This document shows positions 43,601 through 52,399 of a stretch of DNA of 64,000 nt, one piece after another. The position numbers and the translations under genes are program-made. Each line of letters starts with the position of its first letter. Position 1 is the stretch's first letter. The stretch is taken from the NCBI GenBank assembly GCA_027483645.1, contig JAIXUD010000020.1:1-64000 (forward strand), read 5' to 3'. The notes under the pieces are model-generated. The model saw only the letters and a program-made list of their open reading frames with translations, ran no database searches and had not been told where the DNA came from. Source of the DNA: Sphingobacteriales bacterium. GTDB taxonomy: Bacteria; Bacteroidota; Bacteroidia; Chitinophagales; CAIOSU01.

Positions 43601-44860
43601 AAAATCGGCATCAGGCACATATGTAGCACCGTAGTAAGCATAGATGTCATACAATTCACCAATAATAGCGGGAGCAAAGTCAATTATAATGGTGCCATTT
43701 GTAGGCAACGCAGTAAACCTAATATCTACCGCCTCATCGCCATCTGCATCACTAAACAAATTCGGATTAGCGGCATCAATGGCGGTAGCAATATTAGTAA
43801 CTGCATCCTCATTGATGGTAATGGTAGCATTGCTCAATACTGGTGCCGAGTTGTTAACAAAACCATTAACGGTAAGCACCATGTTGTCAGCCACTTGCAC
43901 AGTAGGGTCGCCGGGCATGCCGCCATACTCTACTATATAATAGCCCACAAAACCATCACCATCCGGATAGTCGTTCCAATCGGCACTGCCGCCAATAAAG
44001 TGAGCCACATCTTCGTCGCCTCCACAATCGTTTGGCTCTCCTGGCGCCCAATTAGCGTAATAGCCATTGATACCGGGGGCTTGGTCGCCAGAGCAGCCAC
44101 CAACACCACCTGTCAAAAACTGCTCAGAAAACTGACGGCCAAGGCCACTATTTTCCAAACCCTCAGGGCCTGATACCCAGCGCCAAACACCTTCGGTGTG
44201 CTTATCGCTCGCACCCATCCAGGTATCGGAGTTAACTTTCTGTGATAAGAATGCATTTTCTTCAAGGGAAGTAACCGTAACCAAATAGCCTTGCAAGCCA
44301 TAGAAGCTCTTGCCTTCAGCTAGAGACTTTGCAGTTGTCCAGCTTGGCCAGTTGTAATCTTCTATTAGCTCATAAAAGTGGCCATTGTCTTCGCTATACA
44401 AAGCATCACCAATCGAAAAGTTGATGGTGCGGTTGGTAGTATTGGTATTGCTTACATCGTTGTTGCGAAACATAACCGAGCGGAATGCATCTTGATACTC
44501 GGCTGCGGTGCCCGCACCGGTAAGGAACAAGGTACCCGCTGCGGCATCATAACTACCAGTAATGCCATGTACTTGCGTGTATAGCAATTCATCGGAGGCA
44601 TCATAACCTGCGCCGATGGATACCTTTCCAGCAGTAAATACTTCGCTAGGGTTGGCAGTAAGAGTAACTGATGGATTAACCACCGTAGCGGCTGCGCCAA
44701 CGGAATAGGAATTGTTAGTAGATGCCGTGAGGTACGGTGCGATAGGTGCCGGAGTAGGCCCAGCGACGGTAACGCCAGTGGAGCCTAACAACAAACATGA
44801 CGCGAGCATGTAAGCCCTTATTCTTGCCAGTTTTGCAAGATTTGTTTTGATAGATTTCAT
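40661..44860 (-). CDS. Cadherin-repeat/C-type-lectin adhesin with T9SS type A sorting domain
   Basis: 1399 residues from the ATG at 44860 (the frame runs to 44920). Signal peptide ending in V-A-G-P; a first beta domain; a C-type-lectin fold (about residues 155-305) with W-M-G-A-S-D, N-W-A-P-G-E-P-N-D and a W-N-D-Y-P-D calcium-site-like end; two to three cadherin-like domains of the E-D-x-S type; six cadherin repeats (about 575-1190) each starting near D-E-N-x-P-x-G and closing with I-N-D-x-N-D; a further beta domain; and a C-terminal sorting domain with N-Y-P-N-P-F-D and G-A-Y-I-C-R-I. It should be a calcium-dependent, sugar-binding surface protein exported by T9SS. Strong terminator downstream. 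Confidence 0.9.
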   Translation of the reverse strand: MKSIKTNLAKLARIRAYMLASCLLLGSTGVTVAGPTPAPIAPYLTASTNNSYSVGAAATVVNPSVTLTANPSEVFTAGKVSIGAGYDASDELLYTQVHGITGSYDAAAGTLFLTGAGTAAEYQDAFRSVMFRNNDVSNTNTTNRTINFSIGDALYSEDNGHFYELIEDYNWPSWTTAKSLAEGKSFYGLQGYLVTVTSLEENAFLSQKVNSDTWMGASDKHTEGVWRWVSGPEGLENSGLGRQFSEQFLTGGVGGCSGDQAPGINGYYANWAPGEPNDCGGDEDVAHFIGGSADWNDYPDGDGFVGYYIVEYGGMPGDPTVQVADNMVLTVNGFVNNSAPVLSNATITINEDAVTNIATAIDAANPNLFSDADGDEAVDIRFTALPTNGTIIIDFAPAIIGELYDIYAYYGATYVPDADFNGTDGFSIEANDGQVWAANAADITVNITAVNDAPVLENLIMATNEDQSIMIVDFSTPTTYTDVENDDLVNFQIVQVPSNGVLSVNGQVIANGDLVSDANLSSLTYIPSTDYHGADSFVWNATDGNDFAAANGTASITIRSVNDAPLAVGSSNASVDENSAPGIAVTTLNTTDVDAGDSHYYQLISGIGSTGNVYFNIAGDQLVVANNINYEATTQLSVRLQTVDQAGETFERVLVLGVNDKNDAPNTLTLSNNTVNEQQPAGTFVGIINTADEDNGDSHTLALVSGAGDADNALFALVNNVLTTNAVLDFNTQVQYTIRVSSTDAAGAIVEEVFIINLSDINQAPTGITLSNAVIAENNLIGRLVGYFATADVDAGDTHTYALVSGAGDDDNASFSILNNDLNAAMVFDFETKSSYTVRVRATDKVGAHTEEVFVITVLDATDAPVGITMTATSIDENLPAGTLVGTISTNDPDQTGGHVYSLVAGAGSDDNGSFAISGSGLVSTTSFNFEAKSSYTVRVRSVDNIGGYTEEVFAISINDKNDSPTDVTVTVIGVDENTPIGTAVGFINAIDADLLDSHTFTLAPGFGGVDNGQFTIAANKLQLGVAPNFEQKSSYEVRLRATDNAGAFVEKYLVVSINDVNETPSAITLSAVSIDENMPAGAIIGTLSTVDQDNADSHVYDFATGAGDSDNAAFYISGNMLIANASYNFEAKNSYSIRVSSTDLGGLQYEEVFTITINDKIDAPVMTNFTKVIFRNTPAPFATREFYNGYSQEEGRTLQYIKIASLPTSGDLLHNNVPLVVGQTILVAELSSMTYSPMLGYVGVDDFTFSAFDGVSFSADAVYTLNVIANRQVGTAVASLTSATLIRLRPTAIANREAEGTVGMQEVAMELNAFGNYPNPFDATTNITFELPVSMKVTLEVYDLLGRKVDTLVDGEELNGKQTIQWNGQGAGAYICRIVATNANGEVITKTINIMQVK

Positions 44861-45415
44861 TTTGCTTGAGGTTGGGTTAAATAAACTTGAGTAGTTGCTT
44901 CTACGCAGGTCTTTTACCAAAGTTTCGCTGTAGGACTATTTTAGCGAACCTCAATGCATTAATTGCAACAATTATAGCCCTTAGTATAAACAATTGCAAT
45001 CTGTATCCAACACAAAGTGTTGATTTACTATGTAGTTATGCTTTAAGCAAACCTATATTTCCAGCAACTATTGAGATTTATACTTCCTGTATTTACTTTC
45101 ATTTTTAAACAAAAACCAATGGCTTGCCTGTAAATAAAGCCTCCGGTGTAATTACCATGATATCTCTATGATGGTCTACCTTCATTTACCATCTTTGGGT
45201 ATTCATTGCCTATATTCTATTGTGGTATCATTTATTCATTTTTTTAACTACGCTCGAGCATAGTTCTAATACCATTTAGATATTTAAACCATTCTCATTG
45301 TGTAGTATAGGTAACCACCAAGCGCGCGAAGAAAAAGAGCCATAAAGTACAGTAAGGAATACAACATTTCCTTGTGTTCTTTCTGAATTTCCTCAGTGGT
45401 CTTTGTGGTTTATAA
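44861..45415. other. Gene-free AT-rich spacer between the two adhesin genes
   Basis: No gene seen. A TAGGTTTG octamer on the minus strand (45055-45048) fits the -7 box for the large adhesin and would give a leader of about 190 nt. 45371-45412 carries TTCTGAATTTCCTCAGTGGTCTTTGTGGTT-like words of the AACCACAAAG repeat family also seen at 53072-53196. Confidence 0.35.
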
Positions 45416-45449
45416 ATAAAAAGCGGGACCCCTTTTCAGGAGTCCCGCT
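45416..45449 (-). terminator. Rho-independent terminator of the small adhesin gene
   Basis: AGCGGGACCCC (45422-45432) pairs with GGAGTCCCGCT (45439-45449) with one mismatch, and the minus strand continues into TTTTT. It lies 26 bp past the stop at 45476. Confidence 0.88.
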
Positions 45450-45475
45450 ATTATATACTTCGGTTACGTAGATTT

Positions 45476-46744
45476 TTACTTTATTTTTACCAAGCTACCA
45501 GTTTTGTAAATTGATGGCTGGCCATCGGTACCAGTAACCCTTACGGTGTAAATGTATGAACCGTTGCTCAAGTCGTTGCCAACTGATACCGAGTTAACAC
45601 CTGCCGGTTGCATACCGCTTACCAGTTGTTTTACCATAGCACCCATGTAGTTGTACACGTTTACTTCTACAGTTGCAGCCTCTGGCAAGGTAAACCTCAG
45701 TTCGGCAGCGCTAGTAAATGGATTAGGGAATGCGGTAATATTCAAATCAATTTGTTCATTTGAGCCAATACCCAATACTTCATCGGTCATTTTTGAAATA
45801 ACGCGGTTGGTATCTACTATTGCACCGCCGATTGGGCGAATACCACCAGTGCCAGAACCAGCCCTTAACGAATCCGTTAAAGTACCTGGGCGCGTTCCAA
45901 TAATTGTGAAGCCGCCTAAGTTAAATGATGGTAATATTCGTGAAGTATCTAAAGTAGCCGATCCTGAACGCGGAACATATATTTTAAGATAGAATTCCTT
46001 CTCAATATCGGCAAACTCAGCACCATCTTCGGCATTCCACAAAAAGCTGGCAATACCTATCATATTCGCTGGCGCATCGTAAGTAAGGTTATCGCAGTCA
46101 GCAGCGCTCAAAATGTCGCCAGCTAAAACTGGTGCACCGCTTAAATAAAGCGTACCATAATCAGGCAAAGTAGCAATTTGTACTTTATCTAAAGCGTTGC
46201 CATCTTCATCGCCAAAAGCATCTTCAAAAAATGCACGCTCAATAGTTAATGTTGTACCATGCAATACCGATTTGCTGAAGGCGGTAACGGTTGGTTTGTC
46301 ATTAATATCACCGATAGTGATAGTAAACTCTTTTTCAAACGATAGACCATCATCATCACCCGTTGCAGCTATACGTACAAAATAAGTGCCCTTTACTTCA
46401 TGGTTGAAGATTTCAGCACTTTGCAATTTATTTGCAACAATGCTAAATGCCGCGTTATCAGCGTCACCACTACCCGCTACCAAAGTATAGGTATGCGTTT
46501 CGGGGTCAATATCAATTGCAAGCAAGTCGCCCACTGCGGTACCTATTACCGAATTTTCGTTAATTACAAGGTTGTTGAGGTCGATGTCTGTTGGGGCAGT
46601 GCCCGGTGCAGCATGCGCATCGAAGCTCAAGCCCATAAAAGCCACGACTGTAGCAGCAGGCAATATGTAGCGTATTGCGCCACCGAGTCTGTTGTAGAAC
46701 TCCTCTGCCGCGCCTAATCCTGTAATAGCTTTCACTGTTCTCAT
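45476..46744 (-). CDS. Small cadherin-like adhesin with T9SS type A sorting domain
   Basis: 422 residues. Signal region with a late hydrophobic segment (about 27-45) ending A-H-A-A-P. One cadherin repeat (about 50-150) of the same D-E/I-N-E-N-S-V-I-G type as in the large adhesin; then the same post-repeat beta domain (T-V-T-A-F-S-K-S-V-L-H-G-T and Q-I-A-T-L-P-D-Y-G-T-L-Y); a Gly/Thr/Arg-rich linker; and a sorting domain with A-F-P-N-P-F-T and G-S-Y-I-Y-T-V. Domain order matches the C-terminal third of the neighbouring 1399-residue protein, so the two are probably duplicates differing in repeat number. Confidence 0.88.
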   Translation of the reverse strand: MRTVKAITGLGAAEEFYNRLGGAIRYILPAATVVAFMGLSFDAHAAPGTAPTDIDLNNLVINENSVIGTAVGDLLAIDIDPETHTYTLVAGSGDADNAAFSIVANKLQSAEIFNHEVKGTYFVRIAATGDDDGLSFEKEFTITIGDINDKPTVTAFSKSVLHGTTLTIERAFFEDAFGDEDGNALDKVQIATLPDYGTLYLSGAPVLAGDILSAADCDNLTYDAPANMIGIASFLWNAEDGAEFADIEKEFYLKIYVPRSGSATLDTSRILPSFNLGGFTIIGTRPGTLTDSLRAGSGTGGIRPIGGAIVDTNRVISKMTDEVLGIGSNEQIDLNITAFPNPFTSAAELRFTLPEAATVEVNVYNYMGAMVKQLVSGMQPAGVNSVSVGNDLSNGSYIYTVRVTGTDGQPSIYKTGSLVKIK

Positions 46745-46832
46745 GATATTGTGTTTAGATTGTTTTAAGTCTTATAACACGTTGTACGGCATCCCTTTTA
46801 AAAGGTTACGGCACCCATAAGAGTTTTTTCTT

Positions 46833-46857
46833 GGACGATGGACCAAAGACGATGGAC
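46833..46857. repeat. GACGATGGACC repeat, two tandem words
   Basis: GGACGATGGACC and GACGATGGACA occur in tandem, 24 bp in all, between the small adhesin and the TPR kinase. Related to 28284-28300. Confidence 0.5.
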
Positions 46858-46950
46858 ACGGGCTATGAAATGAGGTGAGGACAACGGCTTTAAGGGATTT
46901 GGAAGCCTTAAAGGTACTGGAGTTGAGTGAACCGTGTTACATTATACTAT

Positions 46951-48888
46951 CTACGCCGCAGGTACCAGTACCTGTATATTGGTGCCTACGCCAGGGCTGG
47001 AGTTCATGTCGATGATACCATTAATCAACTCCACGCGCGAGTAAATGTTTTTCCAACCAATACCGCGGCTGTGCTTTATGAGTTGCAAATCTAGCCCTTG
47101 TCCGTCATCCTTAACACTCAATTGCAAAGAGCCCTGTACTTTTTCTATGCGCACCACAATCTCGCTGGCCTTTGAGTGTTTAATGGCGTTGTTGAGCACT
47201 TCTTGTATCACTCTATATAAGGTTATCTCCACAGCCTCATCCAATCGGGTGTCCATGCCCTCAGTTTCCAGCTTCACCGCTACCTTGCCCGCATGGTTTA
47301 TCTTGCTTATCTGCTCCCTAAGGGCGGCCACTAGGCCCAACCGAATTAGGGCGCTGGGCATCATATTGTGCGATACGTTGCGCACCTCCTGTACCGATTC
47401 GTCAATCAGCTCCAACGCGTTGTGCCATATCTTTTCGCTTTCAAGGTCAGTATTGTCCAAGCTATCCTCTAATGCGCTCACATTGAGGCGTGCGGTTGAT
47501 AGCAGCTGGCCCAGTCCATCGTGCAGGTCTTGTGCTATGCGCTTGCGCTCTTGCTCTTGTGCATCTATCACCGCTTTAAATCGTCCCTTTTGCTCCCTAG
47601 CAATAGCTTCTTGTATTTCTGCTTTCTGCTTTATGCGGGTAAGCCTAAAGAACAAAGCACCAGCAATCAATAAAAAAACCACCACTACACCAAAGCCAGC
47701 CATCTGAAACTTGTTAATCTCTTGTTGGCGTTGTATCTCTATCTCTTTAAGCAATATCTCTTGCTCCTTTTGGGCAGTTTCAAACTCGGCCATTAGCTCG
47801 GCAATGCGCTGGTTGGTTTCTTCATTCACTACACTATCCTTGGCCGCCTCGTACATAGTTCTTGCTTCATAAGCTTGTTTGTAGTTCCCTTGCAAGGCAT
47901 AAACTTCTGATAGCGATTGGTACATGTCGCGCATCAGTGTAAACAATCCCTCCTCTTCTGCCATCGGCAATGCCTCTAGAAACAACGCTTTCGCCTCATC
48001 TTGCTTGCCCTCTGCCAATCGTACCATTCCCTTTCCACCAAGGGCATTACCTAGGCCATACTTATCCCCAGCTTTTTGATAAAGCTCAATGGCCAAGTCA
48101 TAAAATTCTGCTGCTTCTCTGTACTGGTTTAGCTTTAAATATATCGACCCAATAGTAGAATAGCTACCCGCTATTCCCCGCTCATAACCCAAACTTTTCT
48201 TCAACTCCAATGACTGGAAGCTGTACGCAAGGGCTTCCTGATACTTACCTTGATCTTTATACACCAGCGATATGTTGTTATATAATACTGCTAGCCCGTT
48301 TGGGGCCATCTTGTCTTTAAGTGCTACCCCTTTAAAATAGTATTCCAACGTTTTCTCGTAATCTTCCTGCTCATGGAAAATGGAGCCTATGTTTACGTAT
48401 AGGTTGGCCAGTTGCTTACTGTCTTTAACAGCGGCCAGATAAGGTTGTGCTTTGAGGTATAGCGTTAATGCCTTGTTCAAATTTCCCTTATCTGCCGATA
48501 CGTTTCCGAGGTCGATGTATGCTTTGCCAAGTTCTAAACTGTCTTTCAATTCCTCCCATATCGGCAGTGCCAATAAATGGTAGTATTCTGCCGAATCGAG
48601 CGTGGTGGTATAGTATGATAGTATGCCCAGCAGGCCATAGGCATCGCCTATGCCTCTTTCATACCCAAGCTCCTGGCCCTCTACCAGTGCCCGATCGGCA
48701 TATTTTCGGGCATTCTCCATATCATATTTGCGCAGCAATAAGCCGGTCAACACCATTTCATCAACCCGCTCAGTACCTGCAGGTAAGGTTTCAATGCGCT
48801 TAATGAGGCTATCTACTTGGGGTTTATCTGATTGTGCAGACAAGACTATGGTGGCACATAGTAGTATGGCGGTAATGAGGAGTCTCAT
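46951..48888 (-). CDS. TPR-containing sensor histidine kinase
   Basis: 645 residues from the ATG at 48888, which gives a proper signal peptide (M-R-L-L-I-T-A-I-L-L to L-S-A-Q-S); the frame runs to 48918. Periplasmic tetratricopeptide repeats (about residues 60-360, with repeated A-L-x-Y/L and G-x-x-Y/L-G-I words) are followed by a coiled coil, one transmembrane helix (about 395-415), a second coiled coil, HisKA_3 with His456 in D-L-H-D-G-L-G-Q, and HATPase_c with N-N-A-I-K-H-S and D-D-G-Q-G-L. The catalytic half resembles the Reg_prop kinase in this window. No response regulator is adjacent, so it is an orphan. Confidence 0.92.
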   Translation of the reverse strand: MRLLITAILLCATIVLSAQSDKPQVDSLIKRIETLPAGTERVDEMVLTGLLLRKYDMENARKYADRALVEGQELGYERGIGDAYGLLGILSYYTTTLDSAEYYHLLALPIWEELKDSLELGKAYIDLGNVSADKGNLNKALTLYLKAQPYLAAVKDSKQLANLYVNIGSIFHEQEDYEKTLEYYFKGVALKDKMAPNGLAVLYNNISLVYKDQGKYQEALAYSFQSLELKKSLGYERGIAGSYSTIGSIYLKLNQYREAAEFYDLAIELYQKAGDKYGLGNALGGKGMVRLAEGKQDEAKALFLEALPMAEEEGLFTLMRDMYQSLSEVYALQGNYKQAYEARTMYEAAKDSVVNEETNQRIAELMAEFETAQKEQEILLKEIEIQRQQEINKFQMAGFGVVVVFLLIAGALFFRLTRIKQKAEIQEAIAREQKGRFKAVIDAQEQERKRIAQDLHDGLGQLLSTARLNVSALEDSLDNTDLESEKIWHNALELIDESVQEVRNVSHNMMPSALIRLGLVAALREQISKINHAGKVAVKLETEGMDTRLDEAVEITLYRVIQEVLNNAIKHSKASEIVVRIEKVQGSLQLSVKDDGQGLDLQLIKHSRGIGWKNIYSRVELINGIIDMNSSPGVGTNIQVLVPAA

Positions 48889-48980
48889 AGTTAATGGCTT
48901 GTGAAAATAGCTACGCAAATTAACTATAATATGGCAACACTTCGTACGTCAGGCGGTGCCCGACGCTAGCATTCTTATGC

Positions 48981-49243
48981 TCCGCCTCAGAGACTGTTTA
49001 TAATTATCTGAATATTCGATTTGTCTGCCAGATTATGCTTTGTGTTTTGTCCCTCACCCAACCTCTCCCAGAGGGAGAGGAGCTTGGTACACCTCGTCTT
49101 CGACTCGTTATAAACAATGATTTGGACTAAAAATTCTTGCCGTAGGCAAGGAGGCAGAAGTCCCTCTCCCCCTGGGAGAGGCTAGGTGAGGGACCCGTAA
49201 CATGTATTTTTATTTTGTCATTTTAAACACTCTCTGAGGCGGA
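48981..49243. mobile_element. MITE-like 263-bp element with nested inverted repeats
   Basis: Outer arms TCCGCCTCAGAGACTGTTTA (48981-49000) and its inverted match (49224-49243) differ at one base. Inner arms start with TCCCTCACCCAACCTCTCCC (49050-49080) and are inverted at 49161-49194 with about 29 of 33 matches; each inner arm is itself a GGGAGAGG/CCTCTCCC hairpin. There is no coding potential. The whole gap 48889-49286 has no gene. Confidence 0.6.
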
Positions 49244-49286
49244 TATTGTACGTAACACATTTCGAGAAATGAATGTGAAGAAAACG

Positions 49287-51179
49287 CTACTCCACCCCTA
49301 CCACAATCTTTTGCGTTGCGATTGGCCGCTCATTGCCGGTAATGCGAAGTATATATGTACCCGCCGATAGCCGTGATACCGAGAAGCTGAACTGGTTTTT
49401 ACCAGGCTTTACCTCATCGCGGATAAAGGTTTTCACCAGTTGGCCGCTAAGGCTGTAAAGGGCAATATCCACCCACTTGTCCTTGGGGCTTTCAAAATCG
49501 ATGTAAACCTTATCGGTCGTGGGGTTGGGGTATGCCTGAATATTGGAGGGAGCATCCACCATCTGGGCTGATGACAAATCGGGACTGGTGAGCTCGGCTA
49601 TCCAAGTAGCATTAACATTCCGTGGAACTACTTGACTGCGCAACAAACCATAAAAGCCAGAAATCCAGACAGTACCTGGCTGATTGTATTTTCTTTGATT
49701 GCCGCTATAATCACCCCACCGCTCATAACTTCCTGAAATAACGTTCACAAAACTGGTGCCTGCTTTAATGGTTAACCTATCTGAATACGACTGGGTAGCA
49801 CCATCGTAATAAACAGCAGAAACCCCCGGAAAGCTATCAACAGAGCAGTAATTGAAACTGATGATGGCCTCATCATCATAAACCGATTTACCGGTATGGC
49901 TAATGGCAGGGTAAGCGAAATTAAGGTTGTAGTCGCCGATTATTTTTCCAGTAAAATCATAAGAGCCATTCCCAACATTTACTTGGCCATGATACACCCC
50001 GCAAAGGGCACTATCGGGCAATATAGTGTTGCCCACAAAATGGATAACACCATACTCTATATACCCATCCAACACTCGAGAATCGTTTACTTGCAGAAAG
50101 AGTGTATTGCTTTGTTTCGCATCTGGGGCCAATCCATAGGGCACATCTGCCACTACTACCTGCACCTGTATAGCAGTAGCGGGGTTATTATATAGCCCCG
50201 TTACTTTCAGTACAAAGAACGTATCGTTCACTACATCAAAGTTGCGGTTGCTAACCAAATAAAACTCTGGCCCTACCGTAGTACTACCGCCCTGTATTGG
50301 GCATAGATTGCGTATGGGGGCATTGTTGTATCGGATGTTGGTATAGAACTTAAACTTAAGCGAATCGCCCTGGTAACCGCTGTTTTTGTCTATTTGCCAG
50401 ATAAGGCTCTCTTTAAACAGGTACTTCCAGCTATCGGAAGTGTTTATAGAATCGTTCACCAATGCATTACCGGTGAGTATAAATTCGTTGTCGGTAATAG
50501 CAATCATTGGGTAATCCGTCCAAGTTTGGCCATCGAGCATATCACCGGGTATGTAGTATAGGTTCCAGTCTCCTGCTGGGTCGTTGGTTTCAGAAAAGGC
50601 CAGCACAATGTTACTAGTGCTATCGGAGTTTCCGCTGAGCCACACCAATATAAATTTATCTTCTTTAGGGTCGTATGCCGCTCGCGGGTCATACATGCTA
50701 GCGGTAAGGCCCAAAGTATCGGCAAACGTGAACAAGTCAATAGTAAACATGAGGGTATCAGCCACCACATCATACGCTGCCATTTCCGAGTTAATAACCG
50801 TAATAAGCTTACCGCCATTAGAAATGGCCACATCGTTATCGTTGGGTGCGCCCCCGAAGTTGTTGCCATTAAAACTGCTGCCCAAAGCAGGTTGGGGTGC
50901 CGAGTTTTTGTAGGTACCATTCACTAAGGTAGTATTGCCCTTGCCACTAGGCTGCGCTTGCTCTTTTTGCCGCATCAAGAACGATTGGTAGCTGCTGCCC
51001 CCAGGTGCTGGTGCCTCCAAGTGCTGTAGCTTGGTGCCCCATTTCTGGGTGATAGCTGATGGGCGAACCTTTACGGGTGGCGCAATGGCCCGCACGCTCG
51101 ACTCGTTATAGGTTAAATTTTGGGCATCAACATGCTGAACTAACAATACAGCAAAAACTAAATACACTAAACGCGTCAT
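49287..51179 (-). CDS. Secreted protein with T9SS type A sorting domain
   Basis: 630 residues from the ATG at 51179, which opens a signal peptide (M-T-R-L-V-Y-L-V-F-A-V-L-L to V-D-A-Q-N); the frame runs to 51251. The middle has D-N-D-V-A-I-S-N-G-G, D-P-R-A-A-Y-D-P-K-E-D-K-F and S-F-N-Y-C-S-V words that suggest a beta-propeller-like fold, but no catalytic family is clear. The C-terminal domain has A-Y-P-N-P-T-T-D-K-V-Y-I-D-F and G-T-Y-I-L-R-I-T, the standard T9SS type A signal. Expected on the cell surface or released. It is downstream of the DUF418-type gene on the same strand. Confidence 0.85.
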   Translation of the reverse strand: MTRLVYLVFAVLLVQHVDAQNLTYNESSVRAIAPPVKVRPSAITQKWGTKLQHLEAPAPGGSSYQSFLMRQKEQAQPSGKGNTTLVNGTYKNSAPQPALGSSFNGNNFGGAPNDNDVAISNGGKLITVINSEMAAYDVVADTLMFTIDLFTFADTLGLTASMYDPRAAYDPKEDKFILVWLSGNSDSTSNIVLAFSETNDPAGDWNLYYIPGDMLDGQTWTDYPMIAITDNEFILTGNALVNDSINTSDSWKYLFKESLIWQIDKNSGYQGDSLKFKFYTNIRYNNAPIRNLCPIQGGSTTVGPEFYLVSNRNFDVVNDTFFVLKVTGLYNNPATAIQVQVVVADVPYGLAPDAKQSNTLFLQVNDSRVLDGYIEYGVIHFVGNTILPDSALCGVYHGQVNVGNGSYDFTGKIIGDYNLNFAYPAISHTGKSVYDDEAIISFNYCSVDSFPGVSAVYYDGATQSYSDRLTIKAGTSFVNVISGSYERWGDYSGNQRKYNQPGTVWISGFYGLLRSQVVPRNVNATWIAELTSPDLSSAQMVDAPSNIQAYPNPTTDKVYIDFESPKDKWVDIALYSLSGQLVKTFIRDEVKPGKNQFSFSVSRLSAGTYILRITGNERPIATQKIVVGVE

Positions 51180-51278
51180 ACAGCACAGGTTAAAGTTTTG
51201 GAAAACTCTACCGAAAGATAAGGAATTAAGGCGTTTAGGGCAAGACACCAATACAGAAAGAAGGCTAAACGGTGATCA

Positions 51279-52355
51279 TCACCCAGAAATCTTACGCATC
51301 AAGGTTTCCAGCGGACCATTAGAAAATTTCTTTAGCCATAGGTGGCTTAACAGGCAGCTTACCATAAAATAGCCAATAGCAAACAAGAGAATGACCACAG
51401 GCGGGGTGTCTGGCAGTTCCATAATTTGCTCATCCAAGGGTTTGCCAGTAATGATGGCCAAGAATATAAAACCGATGGTGATGTGCGATACGTAATGGGT
51501 TAAGGTAAGTTTACCCATGGTTGCTAACACTTTCGCAATGCGGTACTCAGCCACCTTTTCGCCTATTCTCATACTGATGCCTATTACTACCATCCCAAAG
51601 CCCATGGTGCTAAGCATAAATGGCAAAAACGGGGGCAGGTAATCTGCCTGTATGTATTGAAGCACATCACTGTTGCTGGTTATCAATGGGGCATAGTGCT
51701 GTAGTAACTGGGTTGGCAACAGCAATAGCAAGCCAATGACAATGGTGTTTCTCACGGTAACACTATTTTGCCAGTTGAGGCGGCCCAGGTATTGCCCTAC
51801 AAAAAAGTAAGCTACCCATGGAAAGATGGGGTTCCAGCCGTTGTAGAAGGTATTGCGTAAAAAGCCTTCAATGGTCAAAAAATCAGCGTATTGAAAAGTC
51901 TCAAAGTTCCAGCCTGTATCAAACGGTACCAATACAAACAACAGGTGAAACACCGCAATGGCAAGCCCAGCCGCTACCAAATAATATCGCTTGGGCACAA
52001 ACAATATTAGCGCAGCCAAATGCATGTACCCGCCATAGAAGTGTAGTATATCGGCCGGCCACCATAAATAAAACAACAATCCAAAGAAAAACAAGAACCA
52101 CGAGCGCTTCAAGATGATGCCGCGCTGGCTGGTGCGCAAATCCAATTGGGATAATCCTTTTGTTGTAAACAGCGAAACGCCCATACCCGCCAACATCACG
52201 AAAATGGTGCTGGAGTTTCCATTGAAGAGGTTTAAAAACCCGCTCAGGCCCTCCTTGTCGGTAAGGCTACCGAACACGGTATTGAAATTGACGATGAACA
52301 TGCCTAGGATAGCGTATGCCCTTGCTAAATCAAACCCTATAATCCGCTGTTTCAT
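51279..52355 (-). CDS. DUF418/HGSNAT-like membrane acyltransferase-type protein
   Basis: 358 residues with about ten hydrophobic segments. The N-terminus R-I-I-G-F-D-L-A-R-A-Y-A-I-L-G-M-F-I-V-N is typical of the heparan-alpha-glucosaminide N-acetyltransferase-like (DUF1624) catalytic start, and the C-terminal half (about 230-350, with G-K-L-T-L-T-H-Y-V-S-H) fits DUF418. These proteins are thought to move acyl groups across the membrane to sugars or lipids; the substrate is unknown. An FNR-like palindrome 45 bp upstream, just past the Crp/Fnr gene, suggests control by that regulator. Confidence 0.82.
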   Translation of the reverse strand: MKQRIIGFDLARAYAILGMFIVNFNTVFGSLTDKEGLSGFLNLFNGNSSTIFVMLAGMGVSLFTTKGLSQLDLRTSQRGIILKRSWFLFFFGLLFYLWWPADILHFYGGYMHLAALILFVPKRYYLVAAGLAIAVFHLLFVLVPFDTGWNFETFQYADFLTIEGFLRNTFYNGWNPIFPWVAYFFVGQYLGRLNWQNSVTVRNTIVIGLLLLLPTQLLQHYAPLITSNSDVLQYIQADYLPPFLPFMLSTMGFGMVVIGISMRIGEKVAEYRIAKVLATMGKLTLTHYVSHITIGFIFLAIITGKPLDEQIMELPDTPPVVILLFAIGYFMVSCLLSHLWLKKFSNGPLETLMRKISG

Positions 52356-52399
52356 GGCGATGTTTTACTTGCCCCAAAGATGGGATAAGTTGCAACAGT

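Noticed and set aside
43460-44173. 237-codon plus-strand frame inside the large adhesin
   Set aside because: Antisense shadow of the cadherin and lectin coding region.
46888-46913. CTTTAAGG/CCTTAAAG hairpin after the TPR kinase
   Set aside because: No T-run on either strand, so not called a terminator.
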